Shown: positions 1 through 6,782, counted from the first letter of the stretch. The stretch is 13,006 nucleotides of DNA from an archaeon (GCA_029557995.1 JAKQHQ010000022.1:1-13006), one strand, 5' to 3'. A program made the numbers and translations. The notes: a model not told the origin generated them from the letters alone.

Positions 1-2
1 GA

Positions 3-33
3 AAGCGCTTTCTTTTGTAAAAAGAAAGGGCTT
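3..33. repeat. Inverted repeat / hairpin with one G-G mismatch
   Basis: Bases 3-16 pair with 20-33: four pairs, one G-G mismatch (7/29), nine further pairs and a three-base loop (gta, 17-19). That is 13 pairs in all. The upper stem is A/T only apart from two C-G pairs, so a role as terminator of a gene to the left is possible, but no T-run follows. Confidence 0.7.
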
Positions 34-35
34 CT

Positions 36-69
36 AGAGCAATACAATATCTGGCTGGGCGCGAGCTCA
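36..69. repeat. 34-base direct repeat, copy 1
   Basis: It matches 146-179 over 34 bases with three mismatches, all at positions 46-48 against 156-158. The last 19 bases (51-69, ctggctgggcgcgagctca) are identical in both copies. The copies are 110 bases apart, which is not a multiple of three, so this is not a repeated peptide module. Copy 1 is preceded by hairpin 3-33 and followed directly by hairpin 70-89. Confidence 0.85.
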
Positions 70-89
70 TAAAAACCCAATGGTTTTTA
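70..89. repeat. Perfect hairpin
   Basis: Bases 70-77 pair perfectly with 82-89 (8 bp) around a four-base loop, caat. It sits exactly at the 3' edge of repeat copy 1, in the place where copy 2 instead has the short ccgcaacgg hairpin. Confidence 0.7.
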
Positions 90-92
90 GGA

Positions 93-125
93 TGCCAAGA
101 AATCGCTGATGCGATTTGTTGGGCA
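93..125. repeat. Hairpin with one G-G mismatch and one bulge
   Basis: The stem runs 93-106 against 111-125 with loop tgat. The inner seven pairs (100-106 with 111-117) are perfect. Then come a G-G mismatch (99/118), two A-T pairs, a bulged G121 and four more pairs (93-96 with 122-125). This single G-G mismatch resembles the one in hairpin 3-33, which hints at a folded RNA rather than chance. Confidence 0.65.
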
Positions 126-145
126 CGACCGCAACGGGCTCAGTC

Positions 146-179
146 AGAGCAATACCCAATCTGGCTGGGCGCGAGCTCA
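146..179. repeat. 34-base direct repeat, copy 2
   Basis: Second copy of the repeat at 36-69. It is flanked on both sides by the 14-base repeat accgcaacgggctc (128-141 and 179-192), so the order is short repeat, long repeat, short repeat. Its variable bases create a CCCA...TGGG inverted pair (155-158 with 166-169) that copy 1 lacks. Confidence 0.85.
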
Positions 180-234
180 CCGCAACGGGCTCTCGGACAT
201 CTACCCTCCCGAAAATGATACTACCCCTTAAGGT

Positions 235-247
235 CTATTATATTACT
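235..247 (+). promoter_or_regulatory. TATA-like box before the 298-1755 gene
   Basis: The A/T run ctattatattact starts about 60 bases before the gene, which would give a leader of some 25-35 bases. It is the first AT-rich box after the GC-rich repeat region. Assigned by position and composition only. Confidence 0.4.
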
Positions 248-297
248 ATCTGCCTTAAAGGGAAAGAAAAGAAATGTAATGAAAAGATGTGGAAATC

Positions 298-1755
298 ATG
301 GAGAATAGATTATGCCTGCTTGATTGCAATTATGAGAAGGAAAGGGCAAGGGTTGTGCTTTACTTTGGTAAAGACCCTCTTGATAAATCCTATGAGTTTG
401 TGTATAAATGCTCGTTTTTCCCATATTTTACTGTCGGACTGAAAAACGAACTTGTGTCTGAACTGCTCTTTGATTTTAAAAAGGACATCTCCATCAAGAG
501 CATTGAAGACAAGACAAAGGTGCTAGCAAGGGATTTTGAAACTCTTGCAAAGACAGCAAAACTCCTGCAACAGACAACAGGCAAAAACATAATACTTATA
601 GAACCTGAAAGACAGTTTCTGGTGAGAAATAATTGGAGCTATTACGATTCTTTCCTTGTCTCTAAAGACATACTCAATAAAGTCAACAGCGAAGATTTCA
701 TACATTCTGCAATAAGCAACTACACCAAACGGATAGACGAGGAAGAGAGGATAAAACTTGTAGTACCACTCACTAGAAAACTGCTGTTAAGTAACCTCCT
801 GAAAGTAAAGCCAGAAAGTAATATCAAGAACGATCAGATACTCAACACCCTCTTTGAAAACGAGTTTTTCTATGCTGAACTGACATTGAGAAACGCAAAC
901 AATTTTTACTACCAGACAAAAAAACAATATATCAAGGAGCATATCAACCTTGACTTCTCAAATGTCCTGCCATACCTCTTGACTAACAGGTTCGGAAACA
1001 TCGGCTATGACACACTTAATTGCCCTTGCTGTAAGCCAAAAGACATATTTGACGAGAATGTCTTGCCCTCCTCACTTGTAAAGGTGGAGTTCAACAAGTC
1101 AGGCTTTTATTTTGTGTCCTGCGACGAATCTTGGGCATTGGAATACCACAACAGCAAAGAGAAAAAAGAAAACAGGGAATACTATAAAAAACAGAATGGC
1201 TTAGTTTCCTATCCAATAGGACCTTTTACAAAAGGGGAAACAGAATATATCCTTTTGACAGATGCAGTAAGGATGAGCAATACCAACGAATGCAAGATAC
1301 TTGATTGCAAGGATTGGCTATCCTGGACTTGCAAAAGGCAAGAGTCATTTGTCTCACGGCTAATCAACGAGCTTATAAGAAAGCAACAAGGTATTGAGGG
1401 CTCAATAAACATAAGCTCAACCCTTGGCTACGGCTCTGGGGATTTCAAAAGCTCTAGGGCTCTTGAGGAAAACCCCTTGTACATACAATATCTTACAGAA
1501 TATTCTCTGCTCAACTCACTTATAGAGGAAATCCCAAGATTTCTCCAGCATAAAAACACAAAGTTCTATTCTTTGGAAATTGACAATGCAATAAGGTCAA
1601 TAACCTACGACACTATAAGCAAGATAAACAAAGGAAACGAAGTGCTTTTATTAAACAAAAATAGCATGCAATTGAGAAACAAGAAGCTTCTTGTGAAAAT
1701 CAATCAGGCCTTCCCAAGAATGAACCTACCAATACCTCGGCTTGTGACTTGCTGA
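298..1755 (+). CDS. Uncharacterised protein with family-B DNA polymerase N-domain-like start
   Basis: A 485-residue soluble protein that I do not recognise as a whole. Its opening (LLDCNYEKERARVVLYF, then SFFPYFTV near residue 40) has the same order of features as the N-terminal domain of archaeal family-B polymerases: a strand with LD.(D/N)Y, a second strand, and F.PY(I/F). IEPERQFLV near 101 sits where those polymerases have their IPF.KRYLI stretch. None of the exonuclease (DxE) or polymerase (SLYPS, DTD) motifs follows. A CPCC cluster at 242-245 and further cysteines (275, 332, 337, 345) could bind metal. I chose ATG 298; a GTG three codons upstream (289) is equally in frame. Neither has a clear ribosome site. 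A TATA-like stretch lies at 235-247. The polymerase link is by eye and moderate. Confidence 0.8.
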   Translation: MENRLCLLDCNYEKERARVVLYFGKDPLDKSYEFVYKCSFFPYFTVGLKNELVSELLFDFKKDISIKSIEDKTKVLARDFETLAKTAKLLQQTTGKNIILIEPERQFLVRNNWSYYDSFLVSKDILNKVNSEDFIHSAISNYTKRIDEEERIKLVVPLTRKLLLSNLLKVKPESNIKNDQILNTLFENEFFYAELTLRNANNFYYQTKKQYIKEHINLDFSNVLPYLLTNRFGNIGYDTLNCPCCKPKDIFDENVLPSSLVKVEFNKSGFYFVSCDESWALEYHNSKEKKENREYYKKQNGLVSYPIGPFTKGETEYILLTDAVRMSNTNECKILDCKDWLSWTCKRQESFVSRLINELIRKQQGIEGSINISSTLGYGSGDFKSSRALEENPLYIQYLTEYSLLNSLIEEIPRFLQHKNTKFYSLEIDNAIRSITYDTISKINKGNEVLLLNKNSMQLRNKKLLVKINQAFPRMNLPIPRLVTC

Positions 1756-1793
1756 AAAGAAAGAAAAAGAAAAGTAAGCTTAAAAACTTACTT
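1755..1793 (-). terminator. Hairpin plus T-run terminator of alba
   Basis: On the minus strand a 7-bp stem (1793-1787 with 1778-1772, AAGTAAG/CTTACTT, eight-base loop) overlaps the alba stop codon. It is followed by a long T-rich tract (1771 down to about 1756). The convergent 298-1755 gene ends right at the edge of this tract. Archaeal transcripts usually end at T-runs, and the stem adds weight. Confidence 0.6.
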
Positions 1794-2066
1794 ATTCAAT
1801 CTTATCTCTATTGCCGAAACTTTCATCGGGGTGTTGTTCTCTGTAGTTATCTCTTCTGTTGAGATTGAAAGGTCTGTAACCTTCACTGAGTTTACAAACT
1901 TGTTCTTGACGATTTCTGCGACATCTACTGCCTTTGAGATTGTCTTCCCTCTTGCTTTTATGACCACTGTGTTTGTCCCTTGGTTGAATTGAGTTATCAC
2001 AGCAAGAACATAGGACATTGTCCCTTTTTTCCCTATATATATTGTGTTTCCTTCTATATCGCTCAT
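1788..2066 (-). CDS. alba: Alba, archaeal chromatin and RNA-binding protein
   Basis: A 92-residue protein of the Alba (Sso10b) family, which coats DNA as dimers and also binds RNA. Family marks are clear: IGKKGTMSYVLA at 11-22 carries the two lysines (13, 14) equivalent to the acetylatable DNA-contact lysines of the Sulfolobus protein. VVIKARGKTISKAVDVAEIV at 34-53 is the signature helix region, and VSAIEIRL closes the fold. Length matches the family. ATG at 2066 is preceded by GGGGGAG at a good ribosome-site distance and by its own TATA-like box. It is separated by 76 bases from sufS upstream, so it is probably an independent, well-expressed unit. Confidence 0.97.
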   Translation of the reverse strand: MSDIEGNTIYIGKKGTMSYVLAVITQFNQGTNTVVIKARGKTISKAVDVAEIVKNKFVNSVKVTDLSISTEEITTENNTPMKVSAIEIRLNK

Positions 2067-2102
2067 AGTTATTTCTCCCCCTTTTTCATATTGTTTAATA
2101 GG

Positions 2103-2112
2103 TATATATAAT
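2103..2112 (-). promoter_or_regulatory. TATA box of alba
   Basis: On the minus strand this reads ATTATATATA. It lies 37-46 bases before the alba start, leaving room for a short leader with a GGGGGAG ribosome site. Confidence 0.6.
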
Positions 2113-2142
2113 ATTCAAGCAAAATGTTTAAAAACAGGCATT

Positions 2143-3342
2143 TTAGAATTTTTTATGTATTTCCTTTAGGGCTTTTGCAAGCAAGTCAATATCATGCTTT
2201 GTGTTGTAAAAATAAAAGGACGCCCTCACAAGCCCTTCTTTGTTGAACCTTGAAATAATTGGCTCAGCACAATGCATCCCTGCCCTTGTGGCTATGTTAC
2301 TGTAATCCCCCAAAAGTGTGGAAAGCTCCCTAGAGTTTATACCCTCCATATCAAACAGCACGATAGACCCTTGCATTTTAGGGTTCTTTGGGTTGTAAAT
2401 GGTTACGCCCTCAAGGTTTAGCTTGTCTAATGCGTATTCCAAAAGTTTTTTGTCATTATATGCTATGCTGTCCATGCCAAGCCTTTCAAGGTAATCAATT
2501 GCAGCAATTGTCCCAAAAGCACCAGATATGTTTGGCGTGCCTGCCTCAAACTTGCTAGGCAAATCATTCCATGTTGCTTTTTCCAAACTGACATGGGCTA
2601 TCATGTCCCCACCAAACCTTACTGGGCTTAGGTTTTCAAGAAGCTTTCCCCTAGCAACCAGCACTCCTACACCTGTTGGTCCAAGCATCTTATGAGCTGT
2701 GCATACAAAGAAATCTACTCTTAGCTTTTTAAAATCAATCTTTTTATGCGGGGCAGATTGTGAACCGTCAACACAGACAAGTATGCCTCTGCCTTTTAGA
2801 AAATCAACAATCTCCTTAACTGGTGCTATTGTTGCTATGGTGTTTGAGATGTGTGCAAAGGTTACAAGTTTTGTTCTTGGAGTCACTTTCTTTTTGAAGT
2901 CATCAAGGTCAAAGTTGTAATCCCGCGTGATTTCAACAAACTTTAACTTTAGCCCAAGCTTCTGGCAAAGGAATTGCCAAGGCACTAAGTTAGAGTGGTG
3001 CTCGTAGACTGTTGTTAAAATCTCGTCTCCCTTCTTGAAGTAATTGCTGTTGTAAAGCATGTACATTAACATATTAAGTGCGTCCGTGCTGTTGCCTGTA
3101 AGTATCACTTCCCTTGGAGAACAATTAAAGAACCTAGCAAGCCTTTCATGGCATTCTTCATAAACAGCACTGGCTTCCTGCGAGAGCCTATAAACCCCTC
3201 GATGGATATTTACTGGGCATTCCTTGTAATAATAATCCATTGCCTCAATAACCTGTCTTGGCTTTAGGCTTGTTGCTGCATTGTCTAGATACACTACCTT
3301 GTCCAAGACAGGGAAGTCCTTTCTGTATTTGCTAAAATTCAT
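2143..3342 (-). CDS. sufS: SufS-type (group II) cysteine desulfurase
   Basis: A 399-residue pyridoxal-phosphate enzyme that removes sulfur from cysteine as a persulfide for Fe-S cluster or tRNA thiolation pathways. Fold-type I marks are in order: YLDNAATS (18-25), NIHRGVYRLSQ (45-55), the EHHSN cofactor-stacking region (114-118), VDGSQSAPH (191-199) with the Asp and Gln that hold the cofactor, and TAHKMLGPTG (215-224) with Lys218 as the Schiff-base lysine. RAGMHCAEP (353-361) carries catalytic Cys358 in the compact SufS-type loop rather than the long IscS loop. Length is normal. GAGGGG lies just before ATG 3342. The upstream 95-residue gene ends seven bases earlier, so the two are co-transcribed. 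No SufB, SufC, SufD or SufU is in the window, so the sulfur acceptor is not visible. Confidence 0.96.
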   Translation of the reverse strand: MNFSKYRKDFPVLDKVVYLDNAATSLKPRQVIEAMDYYYKECPVNIHRGVYRLSQEASAVYEECHERLARFFNCSPREVILTGNSTDALNMLMYMLYNSNYFKKGDEILTTVYEHHSNLVPWQFLCQKLGLKLKFVEITRDYNFDLDDFKKKVTPRTKLVTFAHISNTIATIAPVKEIVDFLKGRGILVCVDGSQSAPHKKIDFKKLRVDFFVCTAHKMLGPTGVGVLVARGKLLENLSPVRFGGDMIAHVSLEKATWNDLPSKFEAGTPNISGAFGTIAAIDYLERLGMDSIAYNDKKLLEYALDKLNLEGVTIYNPKNPKMQGSIVLFDMEGINSRELSTLLGDYSNIATRAGMHCAEPIISRFNKEGLVRASFYFYNTKHDIDLLAKALKEIHKKF

Positions 3343-3349
3343 AGTCCCC

Positions 3350-3637
3350 TCAATCCTTAAAAAATGCTAAAAACTTCTGGTCTCTCTTCATCAAGTCGCT
3401 GATCTTTTGCTTGGAGTGCTTGCTATAATAATCTGTAAAGTATACTGGGTTACCCATATAAGTGTGTTTACTGAAAAACTCTTCAAGCGTCATGTCCCCA
3501 TAGGACTTTATAAAATCAGAGACCCTCATCTTGTTAAGCTCAAGCCTCTTGCCTTTCCCTATACGGAATAGGGTTGTATGTTTGCCATCTTTTCTAATTA
3601 GAGAATACTTTTTTATTGTCCTTTGATGCACAGCCAT
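3350..3637 (-). CDS. Small basic protein of unknown function, sufS partner gene
   Basis: A 95-residue, lysine-rich protein that I do not recognise. The first third (RTIKKYSLIRKDGKHTTLF) suggests paired basic beta strands; the rest looks helical (MRVSDFIKSYGDMTLEEFF, then a lysine-rich tail). It has no cysteines, so it is not an obvious scaffold for sulfur transfer. It starts at ATG 3637 with GAGGGG seven bases upstream and ends seven bases before sufS, so it is very likely translated from the same mRNA. A role tied to SufS is inference from this coupling only. Its promoter is shared back-to-back with that of eL42. Confidence 0.8.
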   Translation of the reverse strand: MAVHQRTIKKYSLIRKDGKHTTLFRIGKGKRLELNKMRVSDFIKSYGDMTLEEFFSKHTYMGNPVYFTDYYSKHSKQKISDLMKRDQKFLAFFKD

Positions 3638-3670
3638 GGCTTTCCCCTCAAATCTATATGATAGACAATC

Positions 3671-3684
3671 TTTTTAAATAAATA
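3671..3684 (-). promoter_or_regulatory. TATA-like box of the 95-residue gene / sufS unit
   Basis: The minus strand reads TATTTATTTAAAAA, about 34-47 bases ahead of the ATG at 3637. It sits in a 112-base intergenic region shared with the divergent eL42 promoter. Confidence 0.45.
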
Positions 3685-3691
3685 TGGAACA

Positions 3692-3703
3692 CTATATATT
3701 ATA
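3692..3703 (+). promoter_or_regulatory. TATA box of eL42 gene
   Basis: ctatatattata lies 47-58 bases before the eL42 start. Initiation about 25 bases downstream would leave a leader of roughly 25-30 bases. Confidence 0.5.
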
Positions 3704-3749
3704 TGGAGTGATTCTTTTTTTAAAAAAAACTATCAAATGCTGAATATAT

Positions 3750-4031
3750 ATGAAGATACCAAAAACCATCAAAACATATTGTAAAAAATGCAAGAAGCAT
3801 ACTGAGCACAAGCTTACTCAGTACAAGGCAAGAAGTGCAAGAAAGCTGTCAATAGGCACAAGAAAAAATATAAGAAAACACAAGACCGGCTACGGCGGTA
3901 TGGCCAAGCACATAGCAACTGTGAAAAAACAGAACAAAAAACCTGTCTTTACAGCTGAATGTACCGTATGCAAGGCAAAGCACTATTTTGTGATACCAAA
4001 GAAGATGAAGAAGACTGAGTTTAATGCATAA
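3750..4031 (+). CDS. rpl44e: Large-subunit ribosomal protein eL42 (L44e)
   Basis: A 93-residue zinc-ribbon protein of the 50S subunit, near the E site. CKKCKKHTEH begins at Cys11 and Cys14, and the second pair is Cys71 and Cys74 (CTVC), matching the family's four zinc ligands. The basic centre includes GYGGMAKH at 47-54, corresponding to the conserved Gly-rich loop of the family. Start ATG 3750 has no ribosome site; only gctgaatatat precedes it. In many archaea this gene is followed by rps27e and the eIF2-alpha gene. Here neither follows, and a SpoIIM-like gene with its own TATA-like box comes next. Confidence 0.95.
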   Translation: MKIPKTIKTYCKKCKKHTEHKLTQYKARSARKLSIGTRKNIRKHKTGYGGMAKHIATVKKQNKKPVFTAECTVCKAKHYFVIPKKMKKTEFNA

Positions 4032-4048
4032 ACTTGGTTTCTTTAATC

Positions 4049-4057
4049 TTTTTAAAT
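4049..4057 (+). promoter_or_regulatory. TATA-like box implying a leaderless SpoIIM-like/HerA-like mRNA
   Basis: tttttaaat ends 23 bases before the ATG at 4080. That is the spacing expected when transcription starts at or within a base or two of the start codon, and no ribosome site is present. Confidence 0.5.
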
Positions 4058-4079
4058 TCATCTATAGTAAATTTATAGT

Positions 4080-4757
4080 ATGAAATTAGACAACATCTAC
4101 AAGTTTGTGGCAGCCACTTTTGCTATCGCCTATTTCATAGGGCTTGTCACAGGGCTTGTGGTTAACTGGTCGCAAGATGCTGTTATAAAAGAAGAGGATA
4201 TAACCAAGTCGTTTTACCTCACTGGGCAATTCAGTTTCAAACAGCTGTTTACTGAAAACCTTGTCACCTCAGCCAAGATAGTGCCATTGCCTTTCTCTTA
4301 CATAATCATAGCCACGAACTATGGGTTTTCCCATGCCAGTTATCTTATATCGCCTTTCTTGGGGCAGATAAAGCTAGCTGTGCTCTTGATACCGCAGATA
4401 TTTTATTTTATTGGGTTTATCTTGTTTTCAGCAATCGGGTTGAAATTGATTGCGACAATCATACTTTTTGTAATAAACAAATGGCTCTTGAAAGGCAAGT
4501 CACGCAAGACGAAAATCGTCTTTTTCCGGAAAGATGATGTACTGTTTTTCTATCTTGCTCTGCTTAGCATTGCCCTTGGGACAACAATACAGACCTACCT
4601 TTCAAAGGTGTTTTTCATTTTTTTAATAAACTTCCAGTTCATAACATATGTGCTAATTGTCCTGATGTATCTAATGCTTGTTGCTGTGTCCTTATTTGTA
4701 ATCTATACAACTATAAGATACCTCATAAAAACGCTTAGCGGAAGTGAGAAACTATGA
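4080..4757 (+). CDS. SpoIIM-like multi-pass membrane protein
   Basis: A 225-residue integral membrane protein with about five or six hydrophobic segments (roughly 8-29, 61-80, 98-133 as one or two, 153-172, 176-213). The segment pattern and the phrase IPQIFYFIGFILFSAIGLKL at 104-123 match the SpoIIM/DUF95 family, where a (L/I)P(H/Q)..(F/E)..... helix ends in an A.GLRLG-like run. Archaeal members have no settled function; in Bacillus SpoIIM acts in engulfment. Its stop overlaps the next gene's start (ATGA at 4754-4757), so the protein is probably made together with the ATPase that follows. The family assignment is by pattern, moderately sure. Confidence 0.85.
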   Translation: MKLDNIYKFVAATFAIAYFIGLVTGLVVNWSQDAVIKEEDITKSFYLTGQFSFKQLFTENLVTSAKIVPLPFSYIIIATNYGFSHASYLISPFLGQIKLAVLLIPQIFYFIGFILFSAIGLKLIATIILFVINKWLLKGKSRKTKIVFFRKDDVLFFYLALLSIALGTTIQTYLSKVFFIFLINFQFITYVLIVLMYLMLVAVSLFVIYTTIRYLIKTLSGSEKL

Positions 4758-6049
4758 GTTTGGACTTTGAAGACAAAGACATCATTGTAGGTAGAACCCT
4801 TGACCATATAAAAAAATACGGTAAGACCGCAACTGGCTATATTGGCAAGGTTGTGGTATCTGGTGGAGACGAGCCTGTGCTTGGGAAAAATGTGCTAATG
4901 GACCTTTCAAGACCACATGTTGCAATCATCTGTGGGAAAAGGGGTGGTGGGAAGTCCTACACAATGTCTGTGATTATTGAGGAGTTTGCTAAGCAACCCT
5001 TTGAGGTCAAGGAAAGGCTTTCTGTGATTGTTATTGATACTGTAGGGATTTTCTGGACAATGAAATACCCTAACGAAGAGCAGAAAGGGCTTCTTGAGAA
5101 ATGGGGGCTTAAGCCAGAAGCCATAGATATTAGAAATCTTGTGCCTTTCGGCAAGAAAGAATTTTACAGCATGAAGAACCTTCCATATGATGGCTATTTC
5201 TCAATCAAGACGTCGCAGATGGATATTGAAGATTGGCTTGGAATCTTTAGGCTAACTTGGAAAGACCAGGAGTCCGCCTTGCTTTCAAGGACCTTGGAAA
5301 AGATCAAGGAAAAGACTGGCACTCTCTATGACATTAACGACATAATCAACGAGATAAAAAAAGACCAGGAGACCACCAAAGATGTAATCAACTCACTGAA
5401 CAACAGAATGCTTGTGGCTAAGTCCTGGGGGCTTTTTTCAAAGACAGGAACCACTATGAAGGAGTTTGCAAAGCCTGGAACAATAACAATTGTAGACACA
5501 AGCACTTACAAAGAGTCAATAGGTATGGAATCCATTAAGGAGCTTATTGTGGGTATACTTGGAAAGCGGCTTTACGAGGAGAGAATGCTTTACAGAAAGG
5601 AGGAAGAAATGGGTTTAGTGTCTGGCGGGAGAAAAGAAAGCGAGATGCCAATTGTTTGGCTGATGATAGATGAGGCACATATGTTCATGCCTTCAGACAG
5701 GCAGTCAATGGCACTTGATGTGCTACTGCAATGGGTGAGGGTAGGACGACAGCCAGGGCTTTCCCTGCTTCTTGCAACACAACGACCTAACAAACTTCAT
5801 TCCGAAGCAATCTCGCAATGTGATTTCTTTTTAAGCACTAGAATGACTGCCCAAGAAGACATAATGGCAGTCTCCACCATAAGGCCAAGCTACCTAAACA
5901 TACCAATGGACAAGTTTTACGGACAGATGCCAAAAGAGCAGGGCTATGCAATACTGTTAGACGACAACTCAGAAAAGGTCATGCTTATAAAAATCAGACC
6001 AAGAACTACCTGGGATGGCGGAAAGACAGCAAACGTGTTCATTGACTAA
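4754..6049 (+). CDS. HerA/FtsK-type P-loop ATPase (DUF87-like)
   Basis: A 431-residue ATPase of the HerA/VirB4/FtsK branch, whose hexamers pump DNA or protein. Walker A is GKRGGGKS at 61-68, in the G.RG.GKS form typical of HerA. Walker B is VWLMIDEAH at 301-309, with Asp306 and catalytic Glu307. WVRVGRQPG (327-335) with the arginine-finger region and the sensor ATQRP (341-345) follow. LGKNVLMDLSRPHVAII (43-59) is the strand leading into the P-loop. It lacks a full N-terminal HAS barrel (only about 45 residues) and no NurA nuclease gene is present, so it is not clearly the HerA of end resection. The four-base overlap with the SpoIIM-like gene points to a membrane-linked task. The related but dead copy is at 9009-10436. 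Confidence 0.94.
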   Translation: MSLDFEDKDIIVGRTLDHIKKYGKTATGYIGKVVVSGGDEPVLGKNVLMDLSRPHVAIICGKRGGGKSYTMSVIIEEFAKQPFEVKERLSVIVIDTVGIFWTMKYPNEEQKGLLEKWGLKPEAIDIRNLVPFGKKEFYSMKNLPYDGYFSIKTSQMDIEDWLGIFRLTWKDQESALLSRTLEKIKEKTGTLYDINDIINEIKKDQETTKDVINSLNNRMLVAKSWGLFSKTGTTMKEFAKPGTITIVDTSTYKESIGMESIKELIVGILGKRLYEERMLYRKEEEMGLVSGGRKESEMPIVWLMIDEAHMFMPSDRQSMALDVLLQWVRVGRQPGLSLLLATQRPNKLHSEAISQCDFFLSTRMTAQEDIMAVSTIRPSYLNIPMDKFYGQMPKEQGYAILLDDNSEKVMLIKIRPRTTWDGGKTANVFID

Positions 6050-6064
6050 CTTTGCGATTCAAAA

Positions 6065-6090
6065 GCTTCTGAAAATCCCTATTTTATGGG
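6065..6090. terminator. Weak CCC/GGG hairpin between convergent genes
   Basis: The 49-base gap between the HerA-like gene and the convergent coiled-coil gene holds ccctattttatgggg, a three-pair GC stem with an A/T loop. Moderately A/T-rich tracts lie on both sides. It could help end transcription in either direction, but it is weak. Confidence 0.3.
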
Positions 6091-6098
6091 GCTGGCTT

Positions 6099-6782
6099 TC
6101 ATTCATCAAGCAACTTGCCATCAAACTCTTTAGCTATTGAGTCAGCAAGCTTGATCTTCTGGCTTGTTGCCTCTATGTGCAAGACATTGTCCTTCTCAAA
6201 GTAGATTACAAAACCCTCGCAAGCTAATCTAAATTTTAGGTTCTGAGATTTTAGGATCTCGTCAAATATCAGGTCAATGTTAGACGCTGGGACAATAATG
6301 TCAATTCCTGCCTTTCTCCCACCAACTAGCGTTGCTATGTTAGTAAGGTCAATAGTACCTACAACAGAAAACTTAAGCACAAACTCCTCAAGGTTAAAAG
6401 AGTCAACAATCTTTTTAAGGTACTCCCTTGATTTCTTGGAGTTTTCAAAGACAACAGTCCTGTAACTCCTGAATGTCTCAAGAAAGTCGTTCCCTTCATG
6501 TAATATCTTTTCGTAACTATCAATCTCGTCTTTTAAGTTTTCAATGAGGGCTAGCATCTTCTTGTAAAGCCCAACAAGCTCCCGCTTCTTGACCTCTTCT
6601 TCAACAATCGGGTTAAACAAGGGCTCTTTCTCACTTAGATCCTCTAGCAATCTGATGTCCTTTGATATAGAATCAAGAATCTCGTTAATAGGCTTATACA
6701 GCTCCAAAACCTTATTTGTCTTATAAAGCCCTTTATTAAGGGAATCAAACAACTTGGACAACCTAGAATCAATTTCTGGCAT
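6099..6782 (-). CDS. Coiled-coil protein of unknown function
   Basis: A 227-residue soluble protein that I cannot assign. Residues 1-130 are almost wholly charged, helix-forming sequence with heptad-like spacing of leucine and isoleucine (for example 24-50 and 65-96), so a long coiled coil is likely. Residues 131-227 change character to alternating strands and helices (FVLKFSVVGTIDL, AGIDIIVPASNIDLIFDEIL, FRLACEGFVIYF), a compact alpha/beta domain. A glycine pair, VGGRKAG at 153-159, has no recognisable nucleotide-binding context. ATG 6782 has GAGGT six bases upstream and its own TATA-like box. It converges on the HerA-like gene, so no operon link is implied. Confidence 0.85.
   Translation of the reverse strand: MPEIDSRLSKLFDSLNKGLYKTNKVLELYKPINEILDSISKDIRLLEDLSEKEPLFNPIVEEEVKKRELVGLYKKMLALIENLKDEIDSYEKILHEGNDFLETFRSYRTVVFENSKKSREYLKKIVDSFNLEEFVLKFSVVGTIDLTNIATLVGGRKAGIDIIVPASNIDLIFDEILKSQNLKFRLACEGFVIYFEKDNVLHIEATSQKIKLADSIAKEFDGKLLDE

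Larger units (their letters stand above)
1..230. other. GC-rich, hairpin-rich non-coding region at window edge
   Basis: No plausible protein fits here. The stretch is visibly richer in G and C than the AT-rich DNA beside it and is full of secondary structure. Three hairpins follow one another (3-33, 70-89, 93-125), interleaved with two copies of a 34-base direct repeat and two copies of a 14-base repeat (128-141 and 179-192, core ccgcaacgggctc). GC-rich structured islands in AT-rich archaeal genomes are often stable non-coding RNAs, but I cannot match this one to tRNA, rRNA, SRP RNA, RNase P RNA or C/D-box RNA. It could also be a degenerate mobile or repeat element, or the end of something lying left of the window. 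The structure is seen directly; the function is unknown. Confidence 0.6.

Noticed and set aside
93..125. Integron attC site (GTTGGGC at 118-124 resembles the core)
   Set aside because: Too short, the opposite box does not fit, and no integrase or cassette array is visible.
36..192. CRISPR array
   Set aside because: Only two repeat copies, with unequal surroundings, three mismatches and hairpins in the spacer; no cas genes.
128..200. tRNA gene (ggctcagtcagagc looks like a D-arm)
   Set aside because: The loop is too short and lacks GG, no T-arm TTCRA motif follows, and the acceptor ends do not pair.
116..442. Open frame of 108 codons on the plus strand
   Set aside because: Its first part translates the repeat region and its second part overlaps the 298-1755 gene in another frame; the composition is not protein-like.
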